Source of the DNA: Paraferrimonas sp. SM1919 | Lineage (GTDB): Bacteria > Pseudomonadota > Gammaproteobacteria > Enterobacterales > Shewanellaceae | DNA: 64,000 bases | Assembly (NCBI RefSeq): GCF_010993985.1 | Contig: NZ_WINH01000022.1 | Coordinates: 1-64,000, forward strand | Reading direction: 5' to 3' | In this document: positions 26,363 to 36,942 of the stretch, piece by piece | How the letters are laid out: every line of letters begins with the position of its first letter | Position numbering within the stretch: position 1 is the stretch's first letter | Made by a program: the position numbers and the translations under genes | Notes under the pieces: model-generated | Database searches by the model: none | Told to the model about the DNA's origin: nothing | The model's input: only the letters and a program-made list of their open reading frames with translations

Positions 26363-27270
26363 TAATCCTCGCCGTAGCCTAAAGATCTTAAGGCACGTTC
26401 ATCGTCAGCCCAGCCAGACTTCACTTTAACCCATAGCTCTAGGAACACCTTGTTATCAAACAAGCGCTCCATGTCCAATCGAGCTTCTTTTCCTATGGTT
26501 TTAAGTTTCTCACCTTTATTACCAATGATCATTTTCTTCTGACCACTGCGTTCAACTAAAATTAAACCATTAATTTGATAAACCCCATTTGGCATCATTT
26601 TAAACTGTTCAATCTCTACGGTTACCGAGTATGGTAGCTCGTCACCGGTAAAGCGGATCAGTTTTTCACGAATGATCTCTGCCGCCATAAAACGTGAAGA
26701 ACGATCGGTCACATAGTCTTCTGGAAAGAAATGCTCTGACTCATACAAAGATGCTTTGGCTAGCTCGATGATGCGCTCGATATTTTTTCCCTGCTTGGCA
26801 GAAATTGGAACGATCTCATCAAATTGAAAACCAGCAGAGATCTTTTCAATATGTGGCAATAAAGCTTCTTTATCTTTGATCTGATCAACTTTATTGATCG
26901 CCAATACCGTTTTGGTTTTGCTGCTGCCCGCTTTTAGCTTATTAAGCACCATTTCGTCATCAGCGGTCCAATTAAGGCCGTCAACAACGAACACCACCAT
27001 TTCGACTTCACCGATTGAGCTTGACGCTGCACGGTTCATCAGCCGGTTAATGGTGCGCTTTTCTTCTATATGTAACCCCGGAGTATCAACAAATACCACT
27101 TGATGTGCATCTTCGGTATAAATACCTAATATACGATGGCGTGTCGTCTGGGGTTTACGCGAAGTAATACTAACTTTTTGTCCAAGTAAATTATTTAATA
27201 ATGTAGATTTACCCACATTAGGACGACCGACAATGGCCACCATACCACAATAAGTTGTTTGATCACTCAC
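26362..27270 (-). CDS. era: GTPase Era
   Basis: Era binds the 3' end of 16S rRNA and aids 30S maturation. The 302-residue protein has G1 [12 protein letters not shown], the switch region TTRHRI, G3 DTPGL and G4 NKVD. A C-terminal KH domain contains [20 protein letters not shown]. It overlaps the end of rnc by 8 bp, matching the conserved rnc-era-recO arrangement. Confidence 0.98.
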   Translation of the reverse strand: MSDQTTYCGMVAIVGRPNVGKSTLLNNLLGQKVSITSRKPQTTRHRILGIYTEDAHQVVFVDTPGLHIEEKRTINRLMNRAASSSIGEVEMVVFVVDGLNWTADDEMVLNKLKAGSSKTKTVLAINKVDQIKDKEALLPHIEKISAGFQFDEIVPISAKQGKNIERIIELAKASLYESEHFFPEDYVTDRSSRFMAAEIIREKLIRFTGDELPYSVTVEIEQFKMMPNGVYQINGLILVERSGQKKMIIGNKGEKLKTIGKEARLDMERLFDNKVFLELWVKVKSGWADDERALRSLGYGED

Positions 27271-27937
27271 GACCTAAAAGCTCCAAAGTTTTTGCAGCTG
27301 CTGCCTGCTCTGCTTTACGACGTGAAGTTCCTTTTGCTGTCACTAAATCTGCTAAATCATCAATCTGACAACTCACTGTAAACTGTTGATTATGCGCTTC
27401 CCCTTTAATATCGATTACTTGATAATCCGGGAGTGGCTTTCTTAACCCTTGTAAATACTCTTGAAGACGAGTCTTTGGATCTTTTTGAGAAATGCCTGGC
27501 TTGATGCTTTCTAGTCTTGGGGTGTACCAAGTTAACAACAATGCTTTCGCGGTAGCAAAATCACTGTCTAGGTACACCGCACCAATAATGGCTTCTACGG
27601 CATCAGCTAGAATTGAGTCACGACGGAAACCGCCAGATTTTAATTCACCAGAACCTAGCTCAATGTAATCACCAAGACCAAATTCACGGGCAATTTCAGA
27701 TAGAGTTTCACCCTTTACTAAGGTGGCGCGCATGCGGCTCATGTCACCCTCAGTCACCTTAGGAAAACGAAAATACAAATCTTCCGCGATCACCATAGAT
27801 AAAATAGAATCGCCTAGAAACTCTAGGCGCTCATTGTGCTTTGAAGCAGCACTTCTATGGGTCAAAGCATGTTTTAGCAGGCTATCATCTTTAAAGTGAT
27901 AGCCCACAATCTTCATTAATCTTTTAAGTTTATCCAC
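27263..27937 (-). CDS. rnc: Ribonuclease III
   Basis: RNase III cleaves double-stranded RNA, including rRNA precursors. The 224-residue protein has the signature [21 protein letters not shown], the second acidic site [16 protein letters not shown] and a C-terminal double-stranded RNA-binding domain ([12 protein letters not shown] to [16 protein letters not shown]). It follows lepB directly, with no gap between stop and start. Confidence 0.98.
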   Translation of the reverse strand: MDKLKRLMKIVGYHFKDDSLLKHALTHRSAASKHNERLEFLGDSILSMVIAEDLYFRFPKVTEGDMSRMRATLVKGETLSEIAREFGLGDYIELGSGELKSGGFRRDSILADAVEAIIGAVYLDSDFATAKALLLTWYTPRLESIKPGISQKDPKTRLQEYLQGLRKPLPDYQVIDIKGEAHNQQFTVSCQIDDLADLVTAKGTSRRKAEQAAAAKTLELLGRE

Positions 27938-28852
27938 TTAGGAAATTCCACCTATACGGTTAAAGCGAACGTCGCTTGGAATCCAGCCAGGCAACCAGCT
28001 TTGGCTGTCTCGCTCAAATTCAAAACTGATCCAAATAAATACAGCTTTACCAACTAAATGCTCATCCTTAACGAAGCCCCAATAGCGGCTATCCCTTGAG
28101 TTATCACGATTATCACCTAAGACAAAATATTCCCCTTCAGGAACAACAAATTCATCGATGGCTGTCGCACGTTGCCAATAGTATTGGTGTGAGTTACTAG
28201 GCAACTGATGAGTCACCAATACATCATGACTTTGTCCAGGCAATTGTTCGGTATAGCGAGTTTGTGGCATGCCAAATTGGTCGAATTCACCAACATTCAC
28301 TTTATCCAAAGCAACTTGAGTAAAACCTTGGCACTCATTACCTTGCTCACAAGCAGGTTTAATCCAAAGTTGCTTATTACGATAGCGGACAGTATCTCCC
28401 GGTAAACCAACTACACGCTTAATATAGTCCAGTGTTGGATTTTCAGGATATTTGAATACGGCAACATCACCACGTTTAGGCTCACCTGTTTCTATAAATT
28501 TACTTCTAAAAACAGGATCTTTAACACCATAAGCAAACTTTTCCACCAAAATAAAGTCTCCCACTAGCAAGGTAGGCTTCATCGAACCGGATGGAATTTG
28601 AAAAGGCTCATAAAAGAACGAGCGCATCACTAATACAAAAGCAATTATTGGAAAGATTTGCTTTGCTGTATCAATTATCGCAGGCTCACTCATAATCTTT
28701 TGGGTGGCCTCTTCACCTAAGGTTGTGCCACCACTTTGTGCAAGCGCTAATTTTTGCTGACGCTTCGGTTTTAACAATGCTAAATCGAGTAACCACAACA
28801 ACCCTGTGATTAACGTTATTGCCACTAAAATGAGTGAGAAATATTGAGCCAT
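27938..28852 (-). CDS. lepB: Signal peptidase I
   Basis: LepB removes signal peptides on the periplasmic face of the inner membrane. The 304-residue protein has two N-terminal membrane segments, the catalytic Ser90 in IPSGSMKPTLLVGD and Lys145 in YIKRVVGLPGD, and the conserved GDNRDNSRDSRYWG. These positions match the Ser/Lys dyad of the E. coli enzyme. It lies between lepA (6 bp upstream) and rnc. Confidence 0.98.
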   Translation of the reverse strand: MAQYFSLILVAITLITGLLWLLDLALLKPKRQQKLALAQSGGTTLGEEATQKIMSEPAIIDTAKQIFPIIAFVLVMRSFFYEPFQIPSGSMKPTLLVGDFILVEKFAYGVKDPVFRSKFIETGEPKRGDVAVFKYPENPTLDYIKRVVGLPGDTVRYRNKQLWIKPACEQGNECQGFTQVALDKVNVGEFDQFGMPQTRYTEQLPGQSHDVLVTHQLPSNSHQYYWQRATAIDEFVVPEGEYFVLGDNRDNSRDSRYWGFVKDEHLVGKAVFIWISFEFERDSQSWLPGWIPSDVRFNRIGGIS

Positions 28853-28858
28853 CCTGGA

Positions 28859-30649
28859 TTAGTCTCCTACTTTTAATACCGCTAAGAAAGCTTCTTGAGG
28901 TAACTCTACGTTACCAATAGACTTCATGCGTTTCTTACCTTCTTTCTGTTTCTGTAATAATTTCTTCTTACGCGACACGTCACCACCATAACACTTAGCG
29001 GTTACATCTTTACGTAATGCTTTAACATTGGTACGGGCAATAATGTGTGAACCAATCGCCGCCTGAATGGCAATATCAAACATCTGGCGAGGGATCAGCT
29101 CTTTCATTTTCTCTACCAATGCACGCCCACGGTATGGTGCATTATCTTTATGAGTAATAATGGCAAGCGCATCGACACGATCACCGTTGACCAGTATATC
29201 TAGACGAACCATATCTGCTTCTTGGAAGCGTTTAAAGTTGTAGTCAAGCGATGCATAACCACGACTCGTTGATTTCAAACGATCGAAAAAGTCCAGTACA
29301 ACTTCTGCCATAGGCAATTCGTAAGTTAACGCAACTTGATTACCATGGTAGGATAAATCCATTTGCACACCGCGCTTTTCAATACATAAAGTAATCACAT
29401 TACCTAAGTATTCCTTAGGTACTAAGATATTGGCTTCTACGATTGGTTCTGCAAGCGTCTCGATTTCATTGATTACTGGTAGATCCGATGGGTTATCAAC
29501 ATGAATAACGTCACCATTGGTCTTAGTAATCTCATAAATTACCGTTGGCGCAGTCGTAATTAGGTCTAAATTATATTCACGCTCAAGACGCTCTTGGATA
29601 ATTTCCATATGTAGCATCCCCAAGAAGCCACAACGGAAACCAAAACCCAGCGCCGAAGAGGTTTCTGGTTCATAAAATAAAGACGCATCGTTTAAACTTA
29701 ATTTACCTAAGGCATCACGGAAGTTTTCGTAATCGTCAGAAGAGATTGGGAACAGACCCGCATAAACTTGTGGCTTTACTTTCTTAAAGCCTGCAAGCAT
29801 TTGTTCTGCACCATGTTTAGCATGAGTTAGAGTATCACCTACAGGAGCCCCTAAGATGTCCTTAATGCCTGCAATGACGAAACCTACTTCACCACACTCT
29901 AGTGACTTAGTTTCAGTTTGCTTAGGCGTAAAAATACCAATCTTATCAACCTGATGAACCTGACCAGTTGACATACACTTGAACTTATCACCCTTCTTTA
30001 GACTGCCGTTCTTAATGCGTACTAAAGAAACAACACCTTGGTAGTTATCAAACCAAGAGTCAATAATTAGCGCCTGCAATGGCGCATCTGGATCACCCTC
30101 TGGTGCTGGTACTTTGTTGACGATTTCTTCTAAAACATCTTTAATACCAATACCGGTTTTGGCACTACACTTCACGGCGTCAGAGGCTTCAATGCCTACG
30201 ATGTCTTCAATTTCCTCGGCAACACGGTCTGGATCGGCTTGGGGTAAGTCAATTTTGTTTAAAATTGGCACAACTTCAAGGTCCATTTCAATGGCGGTGT
30301 AACAGTTCGCTACCGTCTGAGCTTCTACACCCTGACCAGCATCCACCACCAGCAGCGCACCTTCACAAGCGGCTAAAGAGCGGGATACTTCGTACGAGAA
30401 ATCCACGTGTCCAGGAGTATCAATAAAGTTTAACTGATAGGTTTCGCCATCATCAGCCTTGTAATCTAGAGTTACAGATTGGGCTTTGATGGTAATACCA
30501 CGTTCACGCTCTAGATCCATAGAATCAAGAACCTGCGCCGCCATTTCACGTTCAGAAAGACCTCCACAGGTCTGAATTAAACGATCAGACAAGGTAGATT
30601 TACCATGGTCAATGTGAGCGATGATTGAGAAATTTCGGATATGCTTCAT
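28859..30649 (-). CDS. lepA: Elongation factor 4 (LepA)
   Basis: LepA is a translational GTPase that acts on ribosomes under stress and during initiation or 30S biogenesis. The 596-residue protein has [32 protein letters not shown] and NKIDLP in the G domain. EF-G-like domains follow, then the LepA-specific C-terminal domain ([25 protein letters not shown]). It begins 79 bp after rseC and may have its own promoter there. Confidence 0.98.
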   Translation of the reverse strand: MKHIRNFSIIAHIDHGKSTLSDRLIQTCGGLSEREMAAQVLDSMDLERERGITIKAQSVTLDYKADDGETYQLNFIDTPGHVDFSYEVSRSLAACEGALLVVDAGQGVEAQTVANCYTAIEMDLEVVPILNKIDLPQADPDRVAEEIEDIVGIEASDAVKCSAKTGIGIKDVLEEIVNKVPAPEGDPDAPLQALIIDSWFDNYQGVVSLVRIKNGSLKKGDKFKCMSTGQVHQVDKIGIFTPKQTETKSLECGEVGFVIAGIKDILGAPVGDTLTHAKHGAEQMLAGFKKVKPQVYAGLFPISSDDYENFRDALGKLSLNDASLFYEPETSSALGFGFRCGFLGMLHMEIIQERLEREYNLDLITTAPTVIYEITKTNGDVIHVDNPSDLPVINEIETLAEPIVEANILVPKEYLGNVITLCIEKRGVQMDLSYHGNQVALTYELPMAEVVLDFFDRLKSTSRGYASLDYNFKRFQEADMVRLDILVNGDRVDALAIITHKDNAPYRGRALVEKMKELIPRQMFDIAIQAAIGSHIIARTNVKALRKDVTAKCYGGDVSRKKKLLQKQKEGKKRMKSIGNVELPQEAFLAVLKVGD

Positions 30650-30728
30650 GGGTTAACTTTACTACAGCCGATTGCAAAAGGGAAAAAGGTGGCAAATTGT
30701 ACCTGAATTCGGCAGCTGGCACTAGATC

Positions 30729-31184
30729 TTAACCACGTTTGAGGGATTGTTGGCCTAAATTTGCCAATATTTTGGGTGTCACTTCAATTTTTTGTGCTTT
30801 TTTTCGACTAAATAAGTAACTACCTATGCCACCAAGGGTTGCCCCAAGCATCGCCGTTATCTCCAGATTGATGCCCATGGCCATTGCCACATAATGGCCT
30901 AAACTGGCTCCAACGACTAATCCTGCAAGTGGTAGCAAGTAAACCGTAGCGGCAGCCTCTAAAAAATGGGCTTCTGGTAAACCAATTTGCAGCATATCGC
31001 CAACCGTAAACTGTTGTTCCGTTTTGATTGATAACACTTGATCGGTTTCTTTAAATGCTTTGGCGACAGTTGCTGTACCACAGTTATCCTGGGCTTGGCA
31101 CTGACCACAAGCGCTTTTACGTCTTATCTCTAAGAACACCACACCTTCTTTTTGAGCGACCACCTTGGCCAGTTCTTGCATCAT
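30729..31184 (-). CDS. rseC: SoxR-reducing / sigma-E regulator RseC
   Basis: RseC is an inner-membrane protein of the sigma-E operon, also linked in E. coli to reduction of SoxR. The 151-residue protein has an N-terminal cysteine cluster (Cys26, Cys29 and Cys35 in SACGQCQAQDNC), two central membrane helices (about 80-122) and a basic C-terminus. It is the last gene of rpoE-rseA-rseB-rseC, 13 bp after rseB. Confidence 0.94.
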   Translation of the reverse strand: MMQELAKVVAQKEGVVFLEIRRKSACGQCQAQDNCGTATVAKAFKETDQVLSIKTEQQFTVGDMLQIGLPEAHFLEAAATVYLLPLAGLVVGASLGHYVAMAMGINLEITAMLGATLGGIGSYLFSRKKAQKIEVTPKILANLGQQSLKRG

Positions 31185-31197
31185 AGCATCAACCTAG

Positions 31198-32127
31198 TTA
31201 CTGAGATTTCAGGGCTTGGACGATTCTATTTAACGTGTTAATCGGTGCCTTACCGACTGCAACCACTTCAAAATCACCCCGCTGTAAACTTGCCATCGCC
31301 AAACCGTTATGATGATTAATGGATTCTGGCAAAGGCACTGAAGAGGCTCGGGATAAATATACTGAAATATCGACCAAACCATCACTTAAGCTCACATATT
31401 CTACTACATGACCAGTCCCTAATAACTTATGATTGTCTGTTGCTATAATTTTAAACCCTTGGGGTAACCAGCTGAAGCTCCATTGATTAGGTTTACTCGG
31501 TGGCGTTTTCATCGCACTGGGCCATTGCTGCTTGCTGATGTTGACAAGTAATTCTGGTGGCTTTGGATAAACAACAAGTTCAACGACAGACATCCTTTCT
31601 AATGAAGCGGTTTCTGAGACCATATCAAATCGTAAAGGCAAGGAAGTTTCGGTATCTATCCATAGCCAATAATGGTATCTGTGCTCGTCTTTCGCAACTA
31701 ATTTGATAACATCGGCATTGCGCCCAGCAATACGACTTTTGCCAGATAAGATAAGATCGTAACTTTGACTAATTGCATCTGACTTACCAATTAAATTGGC
31801 CGGCAACCAATCTGGAATAAACGGGTATGCCAATGAATAGGGATCGCTGTTATGACCAAGATAAGTCACGCTATCATCTACTCTGATAATAGATTTTGGT
31901 GCCCCCTCAAGGTAATCAAACATGGCAACCTGTTGCTCACCTATCACACCATGGGCATAGACAAAACTCTTAATTTGATCACTACCTAATTGAATGGCAG
32001 AGACTTTAAAATTGGTATTAATTAGCGCTTGTTCCATTTTTTCGAGCATCTGCTTGGCTTGGGCCCAAGCAGAAACCGACAGACTAGCAACAATTAACCC
32101 AAAAAGTGCCTTAGCAAAATACTTCAT
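31198..32127 (-). CDS. rseB: Periplasmic negative regulator of sigma-E, RseB
   Basis: RseB binds RseA in the periplasm and protects it from DegS; lipopolysaccharide intermediates release it. The 309-residue protein has a Sec signal (FAKALFGLIVASLSVSAWA) and a LolA-like N-terminal domain (to about 200) with YHYWLWIDTETSLPLRFDM. A small C-terminal domain (WLPQGFKIIA to the end) follows. It lies 8 bp after rseA, the usual order. Confidence 0.95.
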   Translation of the reverse strand: MKYFAKALFGLIVASLSVSAWAQAKQMLEKMEQALINTNFKVSAIQLGSDQIKSFVYAHGVIGEQQVAMFDYLEGAPKSIIRVDDSVTYLGHNSDPYSLAYPFIPDWLPANLIGKSDAISQSYDLILSGKSRIAGRNADVIKLVAKDEHRYHYWLWIDTETSLPLRFDMVSETASLERMSVVELVVYPKPPELLVNISKQQWPSAMKTPPSKPNQWSFSWLPQGFKIIATDNHKLLGTGHVVEYVSLSDGLVDISVYLSRASSVPLPESINHHNGLAMASLQRGDFEVVAVGKAPINTLNRIVQALKSQ

Positions 32128-32135
32128 CTAATTCC

Positions 32136-32669
32136 CTACTGTTGTGGTTGATGGCTCACACGTTGCTGTAACAGATGGTCTTGCAGATAAGCATTAATTT
32201 TTTGTTGCTGAGCCTGCTGCTCTAGCAATTGCTGATTCGGCTGTTGTGTTTGTAAACTAACCGGCGCTGCCATGCCAGCAATTGGACTGGTTTGCAATAC
32301 AGGTAAATTAGCTTGCTGTTGAGTATCTTCTGGGGACAAGTTTAATACCGCTATCGCAGCAACCGTTGCGGCAATGGCATAATGCCCAGCTTGTTTAAAT
32401 AAAGGCACAACCTTAGCAGTTAAACTAGCCATCAAGTGGCCATTTTTAGGGGCTAACACCGTCGGCTCATGTTCGAGGGCCTGAGCAATTTCAGCAGAGA
32501 TATCAAGCTTACCTAAGCTATCTGCTTCTTGACGCATAAGATCACCAATTAAATGGTAACGTTGCCAAGTGGCAGCGTCTTCTGAAGTGAAATCAAAAGA
32601 CGCTAACTTAGCGGCCTCTTGCTGGTCATCCATTGCTGCTGATAACCATTGTTTTGGCTCTTGGGTCAT
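32136..32669 (-). CDS. rseA: Anti-sigma-E factor RseA
   Basis: RseA is a single-pass membrane anti-sigma factor. The 177-residue protein has an N-terminal cytoplasmic sigma-binding domain (WLSAAMDDQQ to ISAEIAQAL), one membrane helix (HYAIAATVAAIAVLNL, about 92-107) and a Gln-rich periplasmic tail. It is shorter than E. coli RseA (216), mainly in the periplasmic part. Gene position, 11 bp after rpoE, supports the call. Confidence 0.93.
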   Translation of the reverse strand: MTQEPKQWLSAAMDDQQEAAKLASFDFTSEDAATWQRYHLIGDLMRQEADSLGKLDISAEIAQALEHEPTVLAPKNGHLMASLTAKVVPLFKQAGHYAIAATVAAIAVLNLSPEDTQQQANLPVLQTSPIAGMAAPVSLQTQQPNQQLLEQQAQQQKINAYLQDHLLQQRVSHQPQQ

Positions 32670-32680
32670 AGGGGTACCTA

Positions 32681-33262
32681 TTAATAGTTTTCCAGTAAAG
32701 GCTGGATTTTTTTATCTAAAACTTCACGAGCACGGAAGATACGAGAACGTACCGTGCCTACAGGAGAGTCCATTACACGAGCAATTTCTTCATAACTCAT
32801 GCCCTCAATCTCTCTTAGAGTAATTGCGGTTCTTAGTTCATCTGAAAGTTGTTCGATTGTTTCAAAGATCACTTTTTTTATCTCTTCTGTTAACAATGCT
32901 TTCTCAGGCGACGCCTGCTCTTGCAGAGCTTCAGCACCTTCATAAAACTGCGCTTCTTCCGCATCGACATCATTCGCGGGTGGCCTTCTGCCCTGGGAAG
33001 TAAGGTAATTCTTGGCGGTATTAACTGCTATCCGGTAAAGCCAAGTATAAAACGCACTCTCGCCCCTGAAGCCCGGTAATGCACGGTAAGCTTTAATAAA
33101 AGCCTCTTGTACGACATCGGGAACATCACCGTTTGCTTTTACATAGCGTGAAACAAGAGAAGCCACCTTGTGTTGATACTTTTGCACCAAAAAGTTAAAC
33201 GCATTCTTATCGCCAGCTTGCACTCTTTGAACTAAAACCTGATCACTAACTGGTTCGCCCAT
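32681..33262 (-). CDS. rpoE: RNA polymerase sigma-E factor
   Basis: RpoE directs transcription of envelope-stress genes. The 193-residue ECF sigma factor has region 2 (FNFLVQKYQHKVASLVSRYV, DVVQEAFIKAYRALPGFRG, FYTWLYRIAVNTAKNYL) and region 4 (LREIEGMSYEEIARVMDSPVGTVRSRIFRARE). It leads rpoE-rseABC and has a sigma-E-type promoter about 60 bp upstream, implying autoregulation. Confidence 0.98.
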   Translation of the reverse strand: MGEPVSDQVLVQRVQAGDKNAFNFLVQKYQHKVASLVSRYVKANGDVPDVVQEAFIKAYRALPGFRGESAFYTWLYRIAVNTAKNYLTSQGRRPPANDVDAEEAQFYEGAEALQEQASPEKALLTEEIKKVIFETIEQLSDELRTAITLREIEGMSYEEIARVMDSPVGTVRSRIFRAREVLDKKIQPLLENY

Positions 33263-33324
33263 TCGCTCCTACTCTTTTTGTTATTAACAATGATTTTCAT
33301 CCTAATGAATGAGCTTACTGTCAG

Positions 33325-33351
33325 ATAGACACTGCTCAATTTAAAAAGTTC
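33325..33351 (-). promoter_or_regulatory. Sigma-E promoter candidate for rpoE
   Basis: On the minus strand GAACTT (33346-33351) and TCTAT (33325-33329) are 16 bp apart, matching the E. coli rpoE P2 pattern GAACTT-N16-TCTAA except for the last base. This would give positive autoregulation. Confidence 0.65.
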
Positions 33352-33455
33352 TCTTTAATTGAAATATATCTTATTCATTTTAAATCAACTAAAATATTGA
33401 GACTACCAAGGCATTAGCCCTTTATTTATTTGGTTCATTAATTCACCGATTTCAT

Positions 33456-35060
33456 ATGAAAGACAACAAGTTGCAACAAACTGATATTTTAATCATTGGC
33501 AGCGGTGCGGCGGGGATGACGTTAGCACTAACTCTAGCAGAACATGCACAGGTCACTTTACTTTCAAAAGGTCCCCTCAATGAAGGATCTACCTATTATG
33601 CTCAAGGAGGTGTTGCGGCGGTCTTTGATGACGAAGACTCGATTGAGGCCCATAGTCAAGATACGATGATCGCTGGCGCTGGCTTATGTGATCCAGAAGT
33701 CGTGCAGTTTACCGCCAGTAAATCCAAACAGGCTATGCAATGGTTGATTCAACAGGGTGTCCAATTCGACCATCAAGTTGATCAACAGGGAGAAAAACAA
33801 TTTCATTTAACCCGTGAAGGTGGTCATAGCCATAGACGTATTTTGCATGCTGCAGATGCAACGGGTAAAGAAGTGCAAACATCTCTGCAAGAAAAAGTAT
33901 CGTCACACCCTAACATTAAAGTACTTGAGCGATATAACGCTATTGATTTAATTACTACCAAAAAACTCAAAAGAGTCGGTAACCGCGTTCTTGGAGCGTA
34001 TGTATGGAATCGAGCCAAAGAGCAAGTTGAAACTATTGCTGCTAAATTTGTTGCTATTGCGACAGGTGGCGCATCAAAGGTTTACCAATATACTTCTAAT
34101 CCTGATATCGCAAGTGGCGACGGTATCGCTATGGCTTGGCGTGCAGGTTGTCGTGTTGCCAACATGGAATTTAACCAGTTCCATCCAACTTGCCTATACC
34201 ATCCGGAAGCAAAAAACTTCCTAATGACTGAAGCTCTTCGCGGTGAAGGGGCCTATCTACTGCGTCCCGATGGCAGTCGTTTTATGCTTGAGGTCGATGA
34301 GCGTGCTGAGCTTGCCCCCAGAGATATCGTTGCTCGAGCCATTGATTATGAAATGAAAAAGCTTGGTGCTGACTGCATGTTCCTTGACATCAGCCATAAG
34401 CCCAAAGATTTTGTCATCAAGCACTTTCCAACAATTTATCAACGCTGTTTAAATTATGGTATTGATATCACCAAAGATAGGATCCCAGTGGTACCCGCCG
34501 CCCATTATAGTTGTGGCGGGGTAATGACAGATTTAGATGGTCAAACCGATGTTGCTGGATTATATGCAATTGGCGAAGTTGCTTATACTGGATTGCATGG
34601 TGCTAACCGCCTAGCCTCTAACTCTTTACTTGAATGTGTTGTTTTCGCTCGAGCTGCAGCAGCGGATATTCAAAGCCAATTACACAAAGCGAAACTTGCC
34701 AGCTCCTTACCACAATGGGATGAGTCTCAAGTTATCGACTCGGACGAAGAAGTTGTTATTGCTCACAACTGGCATGAACTGCGGTTATTTATGTGGGATT
34801 ATGTTGCTATTGTGCGCACAGACAAACGATTAGCACGAGCCCTGCGTCGTGTTGAATTGTTACAACAAGAAATAGCTGAGTATTACTCTAGTTTCAGGGT
34901 GAGTAATAACTTATTAGAATTGAGAAATCTAGTGCAAGTTGCCGAACTTATTATTCGCTGCGCGATGGAGAGGAAAGAATCTAGGGGCTTACATTACAAC
35001 CTTGATTACCCTGATACTCTAAAAATTGCTCAGCCAACTGTGCTGCAACCTAAACCTTAA
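33456..35060 (+). CDS. nadB: L-aspartate oxidase
   Basis: NadB oxidises L-aspartate to iminoaspartate for NAD synthesis. The 534-residue flavoprotein has the FAD-binding [53 protein letters not shown] substrate region and [19 protein letters not shown]. It is divergent from rpoE, as in E. coli. Its last 11 bp overlap the 3' end of the convergent ygfX-like gene. No strong Shine-Dalgarno precedes the ATG. Confidence 0.98.
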   Translation: MKDNKLQQTDILIIGSGAAGMTLALTLAEHAQVTLLSKGPLNEGSTYYAQGGVAAVFDDEDSIEAHSQDTMIAGAGLCDPEVVQFTASKSKQAMQWLIQQGVQFDHQVDQQGEKQFHLTREGGHSHRRILHAADATGKEVQTSLQEKVSSHPNIKVLERYNAIDLITTKKLKRVGNRVLGAYVWNRAKEQVETIAAKFVAIATGGASKVYQYTSNPDIASGDGIAMAWRAGCRVANMEFNQFHPTCLYHPEAKNFLMTEALRGEGAYLLRPDGSRFMLEVDERAELAPRDIVARAIDYEMKKLGADCMFLDISHKPKDFVIKHFPTIYQRCLNYGIDITKDRIPVVPAAHYSCGGVMTDLDGQTDVAGLYAIGEVAYTGLHGANRLASNSLLECVVFARAAAADIQSQLHKAKLASSLPQWDESQVIDSDEEVVIAHNWHELRLFMWDYVAIVRTDKRLARALRRVELLQQEIAEYYSSFRVSNNLLELRNLVQVAELIIRCAMERKESRGLHYNLDYPDTLKIAQPTVLQPKP

Positions 35061-35469
35061 GTTGGCAAATAATTCGGCTTAATAAATGATAATAAGGCTT
35101 TGGCAGCATATCCCCCCAAATCACCAGCAGTTGCCAAGGTTGTTGTTGTACTTTGATAATGGCAATTAAGCATATCTTAGTAATTAGCAGCCTATATTTA
35201 AATTCAATAATGCGGCCATCTAACAAATGGCCATGGCCCTGTTCACTCAAATTAAAACCAAATTGCCAATCCAAACTTTGACGGTATTTATACCAAGCGT
35301 TAATGCAAACCGCCGCCATCGCGATAATCTTAAGCGAAAGCGGCCATCCAACATTGGTTGACCAACTAAAAATCCACACTAATAACAGCACATGGCAAGC
35401 TAATATTGCATAACCTTGCCAAGAAGAGGATTTCAGTAAAAAATTATGGCTTATCTCTTCCTCGTACAA
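35050..35469 (-). CDS. YgfX/CptA-like membrane protein
   Basis: The 139-residue protein has two membrane helices ([16 protein letters not shown] and [17 protein letters not shown]) and a beta-rich cytoplasmic end with [23 protein letters not shown], as in YgfX. In E. coli YgfX was described as partner of SdhE and as a toxin-like protein affecting cell shape, although that view is debated. It overlaps the end of sdhE by 26 bp, implying coupled translation, and its 3' end overlaps nadB by 11 bp. Confidence 0.8.
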   Translation of the reverse strand: MYEEEISHNFLLKSSSWQGYAILACHVLLLVWIFSWSTNVGWPLSLKIIAMAAVCINAWYKYRQSLDWQFGFNLSEQGHGHLLDGRIIEFKYRLLITKICLIAIIKVQQQPWQLLVIWGDMLPKPYYHLLSRIICQLKV

Positions 35470-35695
35470 GGTTAACCATCTCTAAAAAATCTTGTCGCGG
35501 TGGAGTTTCATGGCCCATAAACCAAGCAAAAAGTTCAGGGTCATCACAAGTTAATAGCTCTTCAAATAACATCTTTTGCTGTTCATTAAGGTGGTCATAA
35601 TGATTTTCGACAAAAGGTTCAAACAGCACATCTAATTCTAGCATGCCACGTCGACATGCCCATTTTAATCTTGCCTTCTGGTTTGATGAGGTCAT
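35444..35695 (-). CDS. sdhE: FAD assembly factor SdhE
   Basis: SdhE promotes covalent attachment of FAD to succinate dehydrogenase and fumarate reductase. The 83-residue helical protein contains the defining RGxxE motif (CRRGMLELD, residues 15-22) and a C-terminal LFAWFMGHETPP segment. It starts one base after the stop of the upstream MFS gene and overlaps the ygfX-like gene. Confidence 0.93.
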   Translation of the reverse strand: MTSSNQKARLKWACRRGMLELDVLFEPFVENHYDHLNEQQKMLFEELLTCDDPELFAWFMGHETPPRQDFLEMVNLVRGRDKP

Positions 35696-36901
35696 TTATG
35701 ACTCCAAAGTATTATCTGCTTTAATAAACAAGGTTATCCATAACAAAGATAACCAACTGGCTGATGCCATGCCTATGGCTAATGGTAACGCAGTTTGGGG
35801 GAAAGTTGCACTTAGAATCGCACCCGCTGAAGCTCCTAGTGCAAATCGAAGACTGCCGCCTAAGGCAGCGACAGAACCCGCGAGTCCATCTACACTTCCA
35901 ATTGCTAATGCCGATGAATTGGCACTGATCACCCCTAATGAACCCATCATGCAAACAATAGGCACAACCACTCCCCATAAACCGCCAATATCCAAGCTGG
36001 CATTGACCACTAAAAAGACTGCCGCCAGTGCACTAAAACGAATGGCCCACAGCAGCAATCTGTGACTGCCCAACCTTTTCACATGGCGGGCATTAAAGCT
36101 AGTGAGTACAAACATCATTAAAATATTGAGGCCAAACACATAGCCAAAGTTTTCCGGCTTTACCCCAAAGTAATCGATATAGACAAAGGATGAACCGGTA
36201 ATAAAACAAAACAGAGCCATGGTGGCAAAGACCCCAACCATCGAATACCCCATACACTGTCTGTTGGCTAATACCGTTTTGTAACCGGCAATTGCCCCTG
36301 CAATACTGAGAGGTTTACGCTGGTCTTTATCTGAGGTCTCACCAATGACAAACACCACCGCCAGCACACACACTAACGCAATAAAACCCAACACATAAAA
36401 AATCCAGCGCCAGCCCATATGGTTAAGTAGATAACCTCCAATAATTGGCGCTAAAAGCGGCGCTAACGTCATGACCAGCATTAACATCGAGATCGCCCTG
36501 GCAAGATCGCTGGCAGCAAACAAGTCTCTAAGCATCGCCATCACCACAACAGAAGCAGATGCTCCACCCGCGGCCTGTAATACTCGATATATCATAAGTT
36601 GTTCGAGGGATTCAGCACTGGCACATAATGCTGAGCTAATAACGAATATCAACATCCCCCCTGCAACCAATGGCAAACGACCTAAAGCATCCACTATTGG
36701 ACCTAAAAACAATTGGGCAATGGCAAAACCTATCAAGTAACATGACACCGTATATTGAGCTTCTGCGGTGGAGGTTCCTAAATTTTGTGCAATCGTCGGG
36801 AGGGCTGGAAGGTACATATCGATGGCTAAAGGTGTGATGCCAGCAAGGAGGCCCAACACCATAAAGATAAGCCAAAAGTGTTTATTTTGAGAAATGCTCA
36901 T
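35696..36901 (-). CDS. Bcr/CflA family multidrug MFS transporter
   Basis: The 401-residue inner-membrane protein has twelve predicted helices with the Bcr/CflA features: GITPLAIDMYLPALPTIAQNL in helix 1, then the loop 2-3 motif FLGPIVDALGRLPLVAGG and RVLQAAGGASASVVVMAML. The family exports drugs or metabolites such as bicyclomycin or cysteine by proton antiport. It abuts sdhE with no spacing, so expression of sdhE may depend on it. The substrate cannot be predicted. Confidence 0.9.
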   Translation of the reverse strand: MSISQNKHFWLIFMVLGLLAGITPLAIDMYLPALPTIAQNLGTSTAEAQYTVSCYLIGFAIAQLFLGPIVDALGRLPLVAGGMLIFVISSALCASAESLEQLMIYRVLQAAGGASASVVVMAMLRDLFAASDLARAISMLMLVMTLAPLLAPIIGGYLLNHMGWRWIFYVLGFIALVCVLAVVFVIGETSDKDQRKPLSIAGAIAGYKTVLANRQCMGYSMVGVFATMALFCFITGSSFVYIDYFGVKPENFGYVFGLNILMMFVLTSFNARHVKRLGSHRLLLWAIRFSALAAVFLVVNASLDIGGLWGVVVPIVCMMGSLGVISANSSALAIGSVDGLAGSVAALGGSLRFALGASAGAILSATFPQTALPLAIGMASASWLSLLWITLFIKADNTLES

Positions 36902-36942
36902 AATCGCTCTTAGATATGACTAGGTAGCTATTATGACACTAA

